NCBI RefSeq assembly: GCF_009856865.1
Contig: NZ_WVUD01000037.1
Location: 1-39,544 of the forward strand
Reading direction: 5' to 3'
Source of the DNA: Solidesulfovibrio aerotolerans
GTDB taxonomy: Bacteria; Desulfobacterota; Desulfovibrionia; Desulfovibrionales; Desulfovibrionaceae
Length of the DNA: 39,544 nt
The notes under the pieces: generated by a model
Seen by the model: the letters and a program-made list of their open reading frames with translations, nothing else
Databases searched by the model: none
What the model was told of the DNA's origin: nothing
Made by a program: the position numbers and the translations under genes
In this document: piece after piece, positions 32,193 through 39,544 of the stretch
Layout of the letters: each line of letters begins with the position of its first letter
How positions within the stretch are numbered: position 1 is the first letter of the stretch

Positions 32193-33530
32193 ATGCCGAC
32201 TATCACCGCGCCGCCGTCCAAATCTGTGTCCCACCGGGCCGTCATCGCCGCTGCCCTGGCCGCCGGCACCAGCCGCGTCACCGGCCTGCTCGACAGCCAG
32301 GACATCCACCGCACCCGGGACTGTCTGGTCGCCATGGGCGCGGACATCCATCCCCAGAGCGACGGCTCCATCATCGTCTCCGGCACGGCCGGCCATCCCC
32401 AGGGCGGCGATCCCGAGACTGACGACGCCGTTATTTTGGATGTCGGCGAATCCGGCACCACCTGCCGGCTGCTGACCGCCGTGGCCGCTGCCGGCAAGGG
32501 ACTGTTTGAACTGCGCGGGCATGGCCGCATGCACGACAGGCCCATCGGCGAGCTCATAAACGCCCTGCTCCCCCAGGGCCTGGAAGCCCTCTACCTCGCC
32601 AAATCCGGCTGCCCGCCCATGATGCTCGTGGGCCGGGGGCTGCATGGCGGCACCACCAGCATCAGCCTCGAGGACAGCTCCCAATACCTTTCCGGTCTGC
32701 TCTTGGCCGCGCCCCTGGCCGCCGCACCGCTGACCATCGAAATTTCCGGGCACAAGACCGTGTCCTGGCCCTATGTCGCCATCACCCTCTCGACACTGGC
32801 CGATTTTTCCGTGCCCTTTGCCGTGGAGACCCGGACCAACGGCGGCTGGGCCGCCACGGACTGGCGCACCCTCACTGATGTGGTGCCGGGCCAGATCCGC
32901 TTTGCCATGCAGCCGGCCCGCTATATGCCGCGCACCTACGCCGTGGAAGCCGACTGGTCGAGCGCCTCCTATTTTCTGGCCGCCGGGGCGGTCGGCCCGG
33001 CACCGGTCACCATCGTCGGGCTGCGCCAGGATTCCCTGCAAGGCGACCGGGCCATCCGCGACATCCTGGCCCAAATGGGCGCGCGCATCGAAGCCACCGA
33101 CGAGACCATTACCGTCCATCCCAGCGACCTGACCGGCCAGGAACTGGACATGGGCCGCTGCCCGGACCTCGTGCCCACGGTGGCGGCCGTGGCCTGCTTT
33201 GCCGCAGGCGAGACCGTCATCCGCAACGTGGCCCATCTGCGCCTCAAGGAATCGGACCGCATCGAGGCCGTGGCCGAAAACTGCACCCGGGCCGGGGCCG
33301 TCATCACCACCCGGGCCGACGGGCTGCGCATCCAGCCGCGCCCGCTGCGCACCGATGAGCGCGTGGAATTTTCCGCCTTCGACGACCACCGGCTGGCCAT
33401 GTCCGCCGCCATCTTCGAACTGGCCGGCATCGAGGTGGTCCTTGATAACCCGGGCTGCGTGGCCAAATCGTTCCCGACCTTCTGGGAAAAATGGGAAACG
33501 ATCCGCGAAGCGCTCCACGAAGCGGAGTAA
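32193..33530 (+). CDS. aroA: 3-phosphoshikimate 1-carboxyvinyltransferase (EPSP synthase)
   Basis: Joins shikimate 3-phosphate and PEP; 445 aa. Signatures are the N-terminal APPSKSVSHRA, VGESGTTCRLL, EADWSSASYFLAAGA, LRLKESDRIEA and DDHRLAMSAA. The N-terminus is short, starting almost at the first phosphate-binding loop. The loop that is usually GNSGTT or GNAGT reads GESGTT. GAGG precedes ATG 32193. Palindromic repeats lie both upstream and directly after the stop codon. It belongs to the aromatic operon by orientation and order. Confidence 0.95.
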   Translation: MPTITAPPSKSVSHRAVIAAALAAGTSRVTGLLDSQDIHRTRDCLVAMGADIHPQSDGSIIVSGTAGHPQGGDPETDDAVILDVGESGTTCRLLTAVAAAGKGLFELRGHGRMHDRPIGELINALLPQGLEALYLAKSGCPPMMLVGRGLHGGTTSISLEDSSQYLSGLLLAAPLAAAPLTIEISGHKTVSWPYVAITLSTLADFSVPFAVETRTNGGWAATDWRTLTDVVPGQIRFAMQPARYMPRTYAVEADWSSASYFLAAGAVGPAPVTIVGLRQDSLQGDRAIRDILAQMGARIEATDETITVHPSDLTGQELDMGRCPDLVPTVAAVACFAAGETVIRNVAHLRLKESDRIEAVAENCTRAGAVITTRADGLRIQPRPLRTDERVEFSAFDDHRLAMSAAIFELAGIEVVLDNPGCVAKSFPTFWEKWETIREALHEAE

Positions 33531-33590
33531 TCGGGGTTCTGCCCCGAACCCCGCCGGGGGGATCATCCCCCCGGACCCCTCGATAGGGGG
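33531..33590. repeat. 60-base dispersed repeat after aroA
   Basis: The element begins at the base after the aroA stop: TCGGGG-TTCT-GCCCCGA hairpin, then a perfect CCGGGGGGATCATCCCCCCGG palindrome (33554-33574), then GACCCC. A copy with about 52 of 60 bases the same follows trpF at 39401-39460. Confidence 0.85.
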
Positions 33591-33592
33591 AG

Positions 33593-33620
33593 GGTGGTTG
33601 GTGCCGGGGCACCAACCACC
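33593..33620. other. 12-bp perfect hairpin upstream of tyrA
   Basis: GGTGGTTGGTGC and GCACCAACCACC with a four-base loop. It is followed by AAAAG rather than T, so it is not a terminator on the + strand. It could stabilise or divide the operon mRNA. Confidence 0.6.
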
Positions 33621-33655
33621 AAAAGTTACATTTTTATCAGGAACAACAGACAATT

Positions 33656-34582
33656 ATGGCTGATACGCACAAACAAGGAACACCGCCCGCCCCCCAGAAA
33701 AAAGTTTTTGGGGAAGGTGGGGGGCTGGGGAAGGAAACCCCGGGCCAAGCGGCCCGCAGCAAAGGGGAAACCCTGCCTTCGGGCGCTCCAGCCGGTGTTC
33801 CGGCCGCTATCAACACCATTGCCATGGTTGGGGCCAAGGGCGGGATGGGACGATTGTTCGCTGCCAGGAGCCGGGCGGTTGGCATTGAGGTCCGCGAGTT
33901 GGGGCGGCCGTTGACCCCGGCCGACATCCAGGCGGCAGTGACCGGGGCCGAGTTGGTGCTGGTGTCTGTGCCGGTCTACGCCACGGCCGAGGTGACGGGC
34001 CTTCTTGCCCCGCATCTGGCCGCGCCGCAGATTCTGGCCGATGTGGGGTCGGTGAAAACGCTGCCTATCGCCGCCATGGTCGAGGGCTACCCCGGGCCGG
34101 TGGTCGGCACGCATCCGCTGTTTGGTCCCGAGCCGGCGGCGGATGACGGGTTGCGGGTGGCGGTCATGGACGGCCGGCCTGGCGTTGCCGGCTGGGCCAC
34201 CGAGCTGGTCGCCGCGTGGTGTCGGCGGGTGGGCTTTGCGCCTTTTGCCTCCACGGCCGAGGAGCATGACCGGGCGGCGGCCTATGTGCAGGGCCTTAAT
34301 TTCGTCACAACCGTGGCTTATCTGGCTTCCCAGACAGCCGACGACGCCGTGGCCAAGTATCTGACCCCATCGTTTGCGCGCCGGCTTACTGCGGCGGAAA
34401 AGCTCATCACCAAGGATGCGGCCCTTTTCACCGCCCTTTTCGAGGCCAATCCGTACAGCCATGAAGTGGTGCGTAATTACCGGAATTTCCTGAATATCGC
34501 CGCCGGAGGCGACATTGATCTGCTGGTACGCCGGGCCGAGGCCTGGTGGTCGGCCAAGACGGAAAAAAAGGACAACCCATGA
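33656..34582 (+). CDS. tyrA: prephenate dehydrogenase with repeat-derived N-terminal extension
   Basis: The NAD(P)-dependent step towards tyrosine; 308 aa. The Rossmann start is INTIAMVGAKGGMG (about residues 51-64). Downstream are LVSVPVYATAEV, LADVGSVKTLP and VVGTHPLFGP, then a helical C-terminal domain with FVTTVAYLASQ. The first about 50 residues are Gly/Lys/Pro-rich (QKKVFGEGGGLGKETPG) and are encoded by a copy of the dispersed repeat seen at 691-766. An ATG at 33824 would remove the first beta strand of the Rossmann fold, and no ATG, GTG or TTG lies between. The long start at 33656 (AGGA 13 bases upstream) is therefore the best supported. The stop overlaps trpE by ATGA. Confidence 0.88.
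   Translation: MADTHKQGTPPAPQKKVFGEGGGLGKETPGQAARSKGETLPSGAPAGVPAAINTIAMVGAKGGMGRLFAARSRAVGIEVRELGRPLTPADIQAAVTGAELVLVSVPVYATAEVTGLLAPHLAAPQILADVGSVKTLPIAAMVEGYPGPVVGTHPLFGPEPAADDGLRVAVMDGRPGVAGWATELVAAWCRRVGFAPFASTAEEHDRAAAYVQGLNFVTTVAYLASQTADDAVAKYLTPSFARRLTAAEKLITKDAALFTALFEANPYSHEVVRNYRNFLNIAAGGDIDLLVRRAEAWWSAKTEKKDNP
33693..33740. repeat. dispersed repeat copy inside the tyrA 5' coding region
   Basis: CAGAAAAAAGTTTTTGGGG followed by AAGGTGGGGGG and GGGAAGGAAACC closely matches 691-740 and 39493-39525. Unlike the copy at 691-766, the second arm of the palindrome is diverged here, and the tyrA frame stays open through it. Confidence 0.75.
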
Positions 34583-35997
34583 GTGCGATAACGCTTCGCC
34601 AGGAAGGGACGTGGCTGCCGGCCGACGTCCAGACGCCCATCAGCCTGTTTCTGGGGCTGGTCGGCGAGCGGCCCGGCATTTTGCTCGAAAGTGCCGAAGT
34701 GGACGGTCGTCTTGGCCGCTACAGCCTCATTGCCTGGGATTTCCGACTGCGGCTTCGCCTCAAGGACGGCAAGCTCGACGTCAGCGCCCGCGACCCCAGA
34801 CTGACGCCGCTGGAGGCCTACAACGGCCAGGGCTTTATCGAAGGCATGCGCGGCATTCTGGCCGATATGAAGATCTTATCCCCAGAGGGCTTTGCTGACG
34901 TGCCGCCGATTACCCGCTCGCTGGTCGGCTATTTCGGCTACGGCGTGGCCGGCATCTTCGAGCCGAAACTGGCTAAAGTCTTGCCGCCCAATGAAGCCGA
35001 ATTCTGTCTGGTGCTGCCCGGCCGGGTGGTCCTTTTCGACCACGTCAAACACCGCTGCCTGCATCTGTCGCTGGACGAGGGCAAAAAGGCCAAGATCGAA
35101 TACGCCAACATCTTTGCGCCCATGGATCGCCCGGTCATCGGCAAGGTGGTCAACACCCCGGACGCGGCCGGCTATATGGAAGCGGTCGCCAAGTGCAAGG
35201 AGATGATCCGGGCCGGCGAGTGCATCCAGACGGTGCTGTCCACCCAGTTTACCGCGCCCTTTTCCGGCGACGCGTTTGTGGTCTACCGCCGGTTGCGCCA
35301 GGTAAACCCCTCGCCGTACATGTTTTTTATGCGCCTGCCGCGGGTTACGCTGCTGGGTTCATCGCCTGAGCTGCTCATCCGCTGCCGCGATGGCGAACTG
35401 ACCACCTGCCCCATTGCCGGCACGCGCCATCGCAGCGCTGATCCGGTGGAGGACGACCGGCTGGCCGAGGAACTGCTCGCCGATCCCAAGGAGCGGGCCG
35501 AGCATGTCATGCTTGTGGATCTTGGCCGCAACGACCTGGGCCGCATGGCCGAGCCGGGCACGGTCAATGTCGAAAAGTTCATGGCTGTCGAGCGCTTTTC
35601 CCATGTCATGCACATCGTTTCCTATGTCACGGCCAAGCTGAAAAAGGGCCTCGACGCCCTGGACGTGCTCAAATGCGCCTTCCCGGCCGGCACGCTTTCG
35701 GGCGCGCCCAAGGTCCGGGCCATGGAGATGATTGCCGAGCTGGAGCACAGCCTGCCGCGCGGGCCGTATGCCGGCTGCATCGGCTGGATCGGCCTGGACG
35801 AGGGGCATGTGAACCTGGACACGGGCATTACCATCCGCAGCATGTGGATACGCGACGGCATGCTGACCTGGCAGGCCGGGGCCGGCATCGTTTTCGATTC
35901 CGATCCGGCCAAGGAATGGGTGGAGTGTCAAAACAAGGCCCGGGTCATTGCCGAGGTGCTGGCTGCCAAGGAGGAAGGCGATGTTTTTACTTATTGA
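34579..35997 (+). CDS. trpE: anthranilate synthase component I
   Basis: Converts chorismate to anthranilate using ammonia from TrpG; 472 aa. The N-terminal LLESAEVDGRLGRYSLI carries the Trp-binding LLES motif, so feedback inhibition by tryptophan is expected. The catalytic half has NPSPYMFFMRLP, LLGSSPELLI, VMLVDLGRNDLG, FSHVMHIVS, FPAGTLSGAPKVRAMEMI and the usual C-terminus. The segment usually AGTRPRG or AGTRRRG reads AGTRHRS. AAGGAC precedes ATG 34579. It overlaps tyrA by 4 bases and trpG by 17. Confidence 0.96.
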   Translation: MSAITLRQEGTWLPADVQTPISLFLGLVGERPGILLESAEVDGRLGRYSLIAWDFRLRLRLKDGKLDVSARDPRLTPLEAYNGQGFIEGMRGILADMKILSPEGFADVPPITRSLVGYFGYGVAGIFEPKLAKVLPPNEAEFCLVLPGRVVLFDHVKHRCLHLSLDEGKKAKIEYANIFAPMDRPVIGKVVNTPDAAGYMEAVAKCKEMIRAGECIQTVLSTQFTAPFSGDAFVVYRRLRQVNPSPYMFFMRLPRVTLLGSSPELLIRCRDGELTTCPIAGTRHRSADPVEDDRLAEELLADPKERAEHVMLVDLGRNDLGRMAEPGTVNVEKFMAVERFSHVMHIVSYVTAKLKKGLDALDVLKCAFPAGTLSGAPKVRAMEMIAELEHSLPRGPYAGCIGWIGLDEGHVNLDTGITIRSMWIRDGMLTWQAGAGIVFDSDPAKEWVECQNKARVIAEVLAAKEEGDVFTY

Positions 35998-36553
35998 TAA
36001 CTTCGACTCGTTCACCTTCAACGTCGTCCAGGCCTTCCAGCAGTTGGGGAACGATCCTGTTGTTTTGAAAAACGACGATCCCGAAATCCTGAAGCTGGCC
36101 GCGTCTGGCACGCTGGAAAAGGTCTGCATCTCGCCCGGCCCGAGCAACCCGGTCAATGCCGGGCTATGCCTCCAATTTTTGGAGCTTTTGCCCGTGACCA
36201 CGCCGGTTTTCGGCGTCTGCCTGGGGCATCAGATTTTGGGGCATTTCGCTGGCGCGCCCGTCGTCGTGGCTGATCGCATCATGCACGGCAAGACGTCTGA
36301 AGTGTATCACCGCGAAATGGGCCTTTTCGAGGGCCTGCCCAACCCCATGGAGTGCTGCCGCTACCATTCGCTGATCGTGCAGGCCGCCAAAGCGCCTGAG
36401 CTGCTGGAAATAACGGCCTGGACCGAGCAAAACGAAGTCATGGGCATGCGCTATCGCGACCGCCCGTGGGTGGGTGTGCAGTTTCACCCGGAGTCGGTCT
36501 TCACGCCCGACGGCATGAAGCTGATTGGGAATTTTCCGGCTAAGATTTTATAG
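35981..36553 (+). CDS. trpG: anthranilate synthase component II (glutamine amidotransferase)
   Basis: The glutaminase subunit of anthranilate synthase, 190 aa, stand-alone. The class I amidotransferase triad is complete: nucleophile Cys in GVCLGHQILG, and His/Glu in VQFHPESVFTPDG. The start LLIDNFDSFTFNVVQAF is typical. GGAGG precedes ATG 35981, inside the end of trpE. Unlike in many bacteria, it is not fused to trpD. A HEPN-like gene follows 11 bases later. Confidence 0.96.
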   Translation: MFLLIDNFDSFTFNVVQAFQQLGNDPVVLKNDDPEILKLAASGTLEKVCISPGPSNPVNAGLCLQFLELLPVTTPVFGVCLGHQILGHFAGAPVVVADRIMHGKTSEVYHREMGLFEGLPNPMECCRYHSLIVQAAKAPELLEITAWTEQNEVMGMRYRDRPWVGVQFHPESVFTPDGMKLIGNFPAKIL

Positions 36554-36564
36554 GGACCAGCATT

Positions 36565-36948
36565 TTGAACACCATCCCCGCCCTTATCGCCAAAGCGGAA
36601 GCCAGCCTGCGCGCCGCGCGACTGCTCGCCAGCGAAAGGCACTACGATTTCGCCGTGGGCCGGGTCCATGCCGTTATGCATTACGTGGCCGAAGCCTTCC
36701 TCATACGCCATGGCTACGCCGTGGCCGATCCGGGCAGCGTACCCTCGGCCTTTGCCCTGCACCTGACCGCCACCGGCTATCTGCCGGAAACCTTCAACCG
36801 CTTCCTCAACGAAGCCGGCCGGCTGCGAAACCGCGCCGAATACGAAACCAACACCGGCATAACCGCCGAAGACGTGACCGAACAACTCGAACGGGCCAAG
36901 GCGTTTTTATACTTGGCCCGGGAAGAGCTTATCGACACGCCCAAATAA
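36565..36948 (+). CDS. HEPN-like (UPF0332-type) protein inserted in the trp operon
   Basis: A small all-helical protein of 127 aa. Matching features of the HEPN/UPF0332 group are LIAKAEASLRAARLLASERHYDFAV at the start, VMHYVAEAFLIRHG, RNRAEYETNTGITAEDV and LERAKAFLYLAREEL. In nuclease-type HEPN proteins an R-x4-6-H motif is catalytic. Here the Arg is followed by Ala-Glu-Tyr with no His, so RNase activity is doubtful. No nucleotidyltransferase partner, as in HEPN/MNT toxin-antitoxin pairs, is adjacent. The TTG start at 36565 is supported by AGGGA. It lies 11 bases after trpG and 33 before trpD, in the same orientation and with native base composition, so it is co-transcribed with tryptophan genes. 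Function unknown. Confidence 0.75.
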   Translation: MNTIPALIAKAEASLRAARLLASERHYDFAVGRVHAVMHYVAEAFLIRHGYAVADPGSVPSAFALHLTATGYLPETFNRFLNEAGRLRNRAEYETNTGITAEDVTEQLERAKAFLYLAREELIDTPK

Positions 36949-36981
36949 CGCCGCATCCGCTCGCCCGAAAGGAGTTGCCCC

Positions 36982-37992
36982 GTGGAAAAACACGTCGAAT
37001 GCCTCGAACTGCTCGCCATCGGCAAAGACCTGCCCAAAGACCTGGCCGACTACGCCTTTCGGGCCATGTACAACGGCGAAATGCCCGCCTCGTGCGTGGG
37101 CGCATTTCTCATGGGCCTGAAAACCAAGGGCGAGGCAGCCGTGGAAATCGCGGCCGGCGTCACCACCGCCCTGGAACAGGCCCGGCTCGTCTCCGGCCTC
37201 ACCGGCCCGCGCATCGACACCTGCGGCACCGGCGGGGATAACACCTGCTCCTTTAACTGCTCCACCGCCGTGGCGCTCTACCTCGCCGCCATGGGCCACA
37301 AGGTCGTCAAGCACGGCAACCGCGCCGTTTCCAGCGCCTGCGGCAGCGCCGACGCCGTGGAATCCCTCGGCTTTGCGCTCGTCGTCGAACCCGACGCCGT
37401 GGCCGCCGAACTGGACAAGCACAATTTCGTTTTTCTCTTCGCCCCCAACTACCACCCGGCCTTTAAGCGCATCGGACCCATCCGCAAGGAACTCGGCGCA
37501 CGCACGCTGTTTAACCTCATGGGACCGCTCCTCAATCCCGCCCGCCCCACGCATCAGATCCTTGGCGTGCCCACCGCCCGCCACGTCCCGCTGATGGCCG
37601 AAGTGCTGGCGCTGACCGGCCTGTCCTGCGGCGCGGTCGTCCACGGCGCAGGCGGCTTTGACGAACTGACCCCGTTCGGACCGGCCGATGTGTGTTGGGT
37701 CAAAGACGGCTGGCTCAAAAAGGAACGCATCGACCCGACCAGCCTTGGCGTTGCCGAAGGCAAACTTGCCGATGTGGTGGTTTCGGGCCGCGACGAGGCC
37801 GTGGCAGTCCTTAAGGGCGTGCTGGCCGGCCAAGGCACCCAAGCCATGCTGGACATGGTGGCGCTCAACCTCGGTTGCGCCCTGCATCTGCTGGAAGGCG
37901 ACCTGACTCTTAAACAAGGCGTGGCCAAGGCCCGCGACGCCATCGGGCAGGGCGCTGCCGCCGCGTTTTTCAAGGACGTGTTCCATGCTTGA
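36982..37992 (+). CDS. trpD: anthranilate phosphoribosyltransferase
   Basis: Transfers phosphoribose from PRPP to anthranilate; 336 aa. The PRPP and anthranilate sites are clear: DTCGTGGDNTCSFNCSTAVA, KHGNRAVSSACGSADAVE and LFNLMGPLLNPARP. The GTG start at 36982 follows AAAGGAG at ideal spacing. It overlaps trpC by 8 bases. Confidence 0.96.
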   Translation: MEKHVECLELLAIGKDLPKDLADYAFRAMYNGEMPASCVGAFLMGLKTKGEAAVEIAAGVTTALEQARLVSGLTGPRIDTCGTGGDNTCSFNCSTAVALYLAAMGHKVVKHGNRAVSSACGSADAVESLGFALVVEPDAVAAELDKHNFVFLFAPNYHPAFKRIGPIRKELGARTLFNLMGPLLNPARPTHQILGVPTARHVPLMAEVLALTGLSCGAVVHGAGGFDELTPFGPADVCWVKDGWLKKERIDPTSLGVAEGKLADVVVSGRDEAVAVLKGVLAGQGTQAMLDMVALNLGCALHLLEGDLTLKQGVAKARDAIGQGAAAAFFKDVFHA

Positions 37993-38767
37993 GAAGTTTC
38001 GGGCCGCCAAGGCGGCCGAGATTCGCCGGCTGGTGGGCCTTGAGGCCGAGCAACGCCTGCCCGCGCCGTATACCGGCAAGCGGCCGTCCTTTTCCGATGC
38101 GCTCATTGCCAAGGCCCCCATGGCCGTTATCGCCGAATACAAGCGGGCCTCGCCGTCCATGGGCGACATCAACCTGGGCCTGTCCCCGGCCGATGTCGCA
38201 ACCCTCTACGCCGCCTCGGGAGCCGCCGCCATTTCGGTGTTGACCGAAGAGACGTATTTCAAAGGTTCGCTGGACTATCTGGAAACGATCAGCGGCTGCG
38301 GCCTGCCGCTGCTACGCAAAGACTTCCTGCTCCATCCGCTGCAGGTGATCGAAACCGCCGCCACCAGGGCCTCGGCCCTGCTGCTGATCGTGCGCATGCT
38401 CACCGACTCGGAACTGGGCGACATGCTGCGCCTGACCTACGACGCGGGCCTGGAAGCCGTGGTCGAAGTCTTTGACGCCGTGGACCTGGAGCGGGCCGAA
38501 GCAGCCGGGGCGCACATCATCCAGGTCAACAACCGCGACCTCGATACCTTAAAAACTGATTTCGCCGTGGCCCGGACCCTGGCTCCGAAAAAACGGCCCG
38601 GCCGCCTCTGGATCGCCGCCAGCGGCATAAAGACCCGCTCCGACGTGCTCGCCATGGCCGAGCTGGGCTTCGACGCCGTGCTGGTCGGCACCTCGATCAT
38701 GTCCGAACCCGATCCCGGCGCGGCCCTGGCCGCCCTGGCCGGCCATACGGAAAAGGCCGCGTCATGA
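37985..38767 (+). CDS. trpC: indole-3-glycerol phosphate synthase with altered ESG motif
   Basis: Closes the indole ring; a 260 aa TIM barrel. Conserved active-site segments are IAEYKRASPSMGD (Glu and Lys), LLRKDFLL (catalytic Lys), EAVVEVFD (Glu) and QVNNRDLDT (Asn). The late motif that is normally ESGI reads AASGI, so the usual substrate-binding Glu is Ala. Everything else is family-typical. ATG 37985 lies within the trpD end, and the stop overlaps trpF (ATGA). Confidence 0.93.
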   Translation: MLEKFRAAKAAEIRRLVGLEAEQRLPAPYTGKRPSFSDALIAKAPMAVIAEYKRASPSMGDINLGLSPADVATLYAASGAAAISVLTEETYFKGSLDYLETISGCGLPLLRKDFLLHPLQVIETAATRASALLLIVRMLTDSELGDMLRLTYDAGLEAVVEVFDAVDLERAEAAGAHIIQVNNRDLDTLKTDFAVARTLAPKKRPGRLWIAASGIKTRSDVLAMAELGFDAVLVGTSIMSEPDPGAALAALAGHTEKAAS

Positions 38768-39387
38768 GCGCCCGGCTCGTCAAAGTCTGCGGTATGACCC
38801 GGGCCGAAGACGTCATAGGCTGCACCGAGGCCGGGGCCGATTGGCTGGGCTTTATCTTCGCCGCCAAAAGCCCGCGCCGCGTCACCCCCGCCCAGGCCGC
38901 CGCCCTGCCCCGGACCTCGGCCAAACGCGTGGGTGTGTTTGTCGAACAAACCCTGGCCGAGGTGCTCGCCATCATGGCCGAAGCCGACCTCGATCTGGCC
39001 CAACTCCACGGCAACCAGGACGCGGACTTCTGCCGGGCCGTGGGGCCGCAGCGGGTCATACGGGCCTTTTGGCCCCAAAAGCACCCGGATCTCGGGAGCC
39101 TTGCCGCCGAAATCGCCCCCTTTGCCGGCGCAGTGCGCTTTGCCCTGCTCGACGCCGGCACCGCTGGCGGCGGCCACGGCCAATCCCTTGATTTCGCAAC
39201 ACTGGCCGCACTTTCCCCGCCCATGCCCTGGCTCTTGGCCGGAGGCCTGGGACCAGACAATCTGGCCGAGGCCGTGCGCCTCGCCGCGCCCCACGGCGTG
39301 GACCTCAATTCCGGCGTGGAATCCTCGCCGGGCCTCAAAGACCTCGCCAAAGTCCGGAGGTCTCTTTGGGCCGTGAGGGGTAAATAA
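38764..39387 (+). CDS. trpF: phosphoribosylanthranilate isomerase
   Basis: The Amadori rearrangement between TrpD and TrpC; 207 aa. VKVCGMTRAEDV carries the catalytic Cys. GADWLGFIFAAKSPR, LDLAQLHGNQ, the general acid Asp in FALLDAGTAGGGHG, LLAGGLGPDNL and the C-terminal GVDLNSGVES follow in order. It is coupled to trpC by ATGA. trpB and trpA, which often follow, are not within the remaining 157 bases. Confidence 0.95.
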   Translation: MSARLVKVCGMTRAEDVIGCTEAGADWLGFIFAAKSPRRVTPAQAAALPRTSAKRVGVFVEQTLAEVLAIMAEADLDLAQLHGNQDADFCRAVGPQRVIRAFWPQKHPDLGSLAAEIAPFAGAVRFALLDAGTAGGGHGQSLDFATLAALSPPMPWLLAGGLGPDNLAEAVRLAAPHGVDLNSGVESSPGLKDLAKVRRSLWAVRGK

Positions 39388-39400
39388 AGAAAAGGCAGAA

Positions 39401-39460
39401 TCGGGGCGCTGCCCCGAGCCCCGCCGGGGGGATGATCCCCCCGGACCCCCCGAATGGGGT
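39401..39460. repeat. 60-base dispersed repeat after trpF
   Basis: The TCGGGGCGCTGCCCCGA hairpin, then CCGGGGGGATGATCCCCCCGG (39424-39444), then GACCCCCCG. It differs from the copy after aroA (33531-33590) at about eight positions. Confidence 0.85.
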
Positions 39461-39492
39461 ATGGCTAATATGCGCGACCCTTCGCGTTACCC

Positions 39493-39544
39493 GTTAAAAG
39501 TTTTTGGGAAGGGGTCTGGGGAAACCCTTTTTTCAAAAAGGGTT
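39493..39544. repeat. third copy of the AAAGTTTTTGGGAAGG repeat, cut by the window end
   Basis: AAAAGTTTTTGGGAAGGGG and GGGGAAACCC are followed by AACCCTTTTTTCAAAAAGGGTT, the start of an inverted repeat that runs off the window. It has the same layout as 691-766. Confidence 0.75.

Noticed and set aside
33593-33620. Strong hairpin before tyrA as an intrinsic terminator
   Set aside because: It is followed by AAAAG, not a T-run, on the + strand, and would cut the operon in the middle.
36565-36948. HEPN/MNT toxin-antitoxin module in the trp operon
   Set aside because: No nucleotidyltransferase-like gene is adjacent and the RNase His is missing, so a toxin-antitoxin call is not supported.
1-39544. 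tRNA, rRNA, CRISPR arrays and complete insertion sequences
   Set aside because: No cloverleaf-like sequence, rRNA segment, regularly spaced direct repeat or transposase gene was recognised by reading.

Overview
The window comes from a GC-rich, strictly sulfate-reducing bacterium of the Desulfovibrio group, probably of the D. magneticus / Solidesulfovibrio type. Three things point there: a complete aprBA-qmoABCD cluster for adenylylsulfate reduction, an aromatic-amino-acid operon in the Desulfovibrio order that begins with the two archaeal-type early shikimate enzymes, and dispersed GC-rich palindromes between genes. The genus assignment rests on gene content remembered from that group, not on a search.

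Layout. 1-480 is an AT-rich, foreign-looking patch with a truncated dCTP-deaminase-like gene; it abuts what looks like the broken tail of a native gene. 798-2406 (+) holds dCMP deaminase and ribD. 2506-3627 (-) is an unusual ClpX-like AAA+ ATPase. Diverging from it is a tight seven-gene run (3794-10940, +): cvpA, mazG, class II photolyase, a TVP38-type membrane protein, gnd, zwf and pgl, which together include the whole oxidative pentose phosphate branch. 11117-16883 (-) holds a hypothetical protein, an HD-GYP phosphodiesterase, an EF-hand/LysM lipoprotein, a GAF-SpoIIE phosphatase and a lysozyme-like protein. Two well-formed sigma-54 promoters lie in this block. A small Cys-rich protein follows on the + strand at 16963. 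17281-25433 (-) is the sulfate-respiration locus, with internal promoters and terminators that split it into aprBA and qmoABCD. 25434-26446 is a regulatory intergenic region: apr promoters on one side, and on the other a metE promoter, a cobalamin riboswitch and an intrinsic terminator. metE (26447-28768) follows.

The most interesting part is 28769-39387, the aromatic amino acid operon: ADH synthase, dehydroquinate synthase II, pheA, aroA, tyrA, trpE, trpG, a HEPN-like gene, trpD, trpC and trpF. It is preceded by a 29-codon leader peptide containing a Phe-Tyr-Phe-Trp-Phe-Trp-Phe run. Downstream is an intrinsic terminator whose 5' arm can alternatively pair with a segment inside the leader ORF. 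This is the architecture of a ribosome-mediated attenuator that would sense all three aromatic amino acids at once and control the pathway from its first committed step to Trp, Phe and Tyr.

Inside this operon, dispersed palindromic repeats occupy the pheA-aroA and aroA-tyrA junctions and follow trpF. One repeat appears to be translated as an N-terminal extension of TyrA. trpB and trpA are not in the window; it ends 157 bases after trpF, in repeat sequence.
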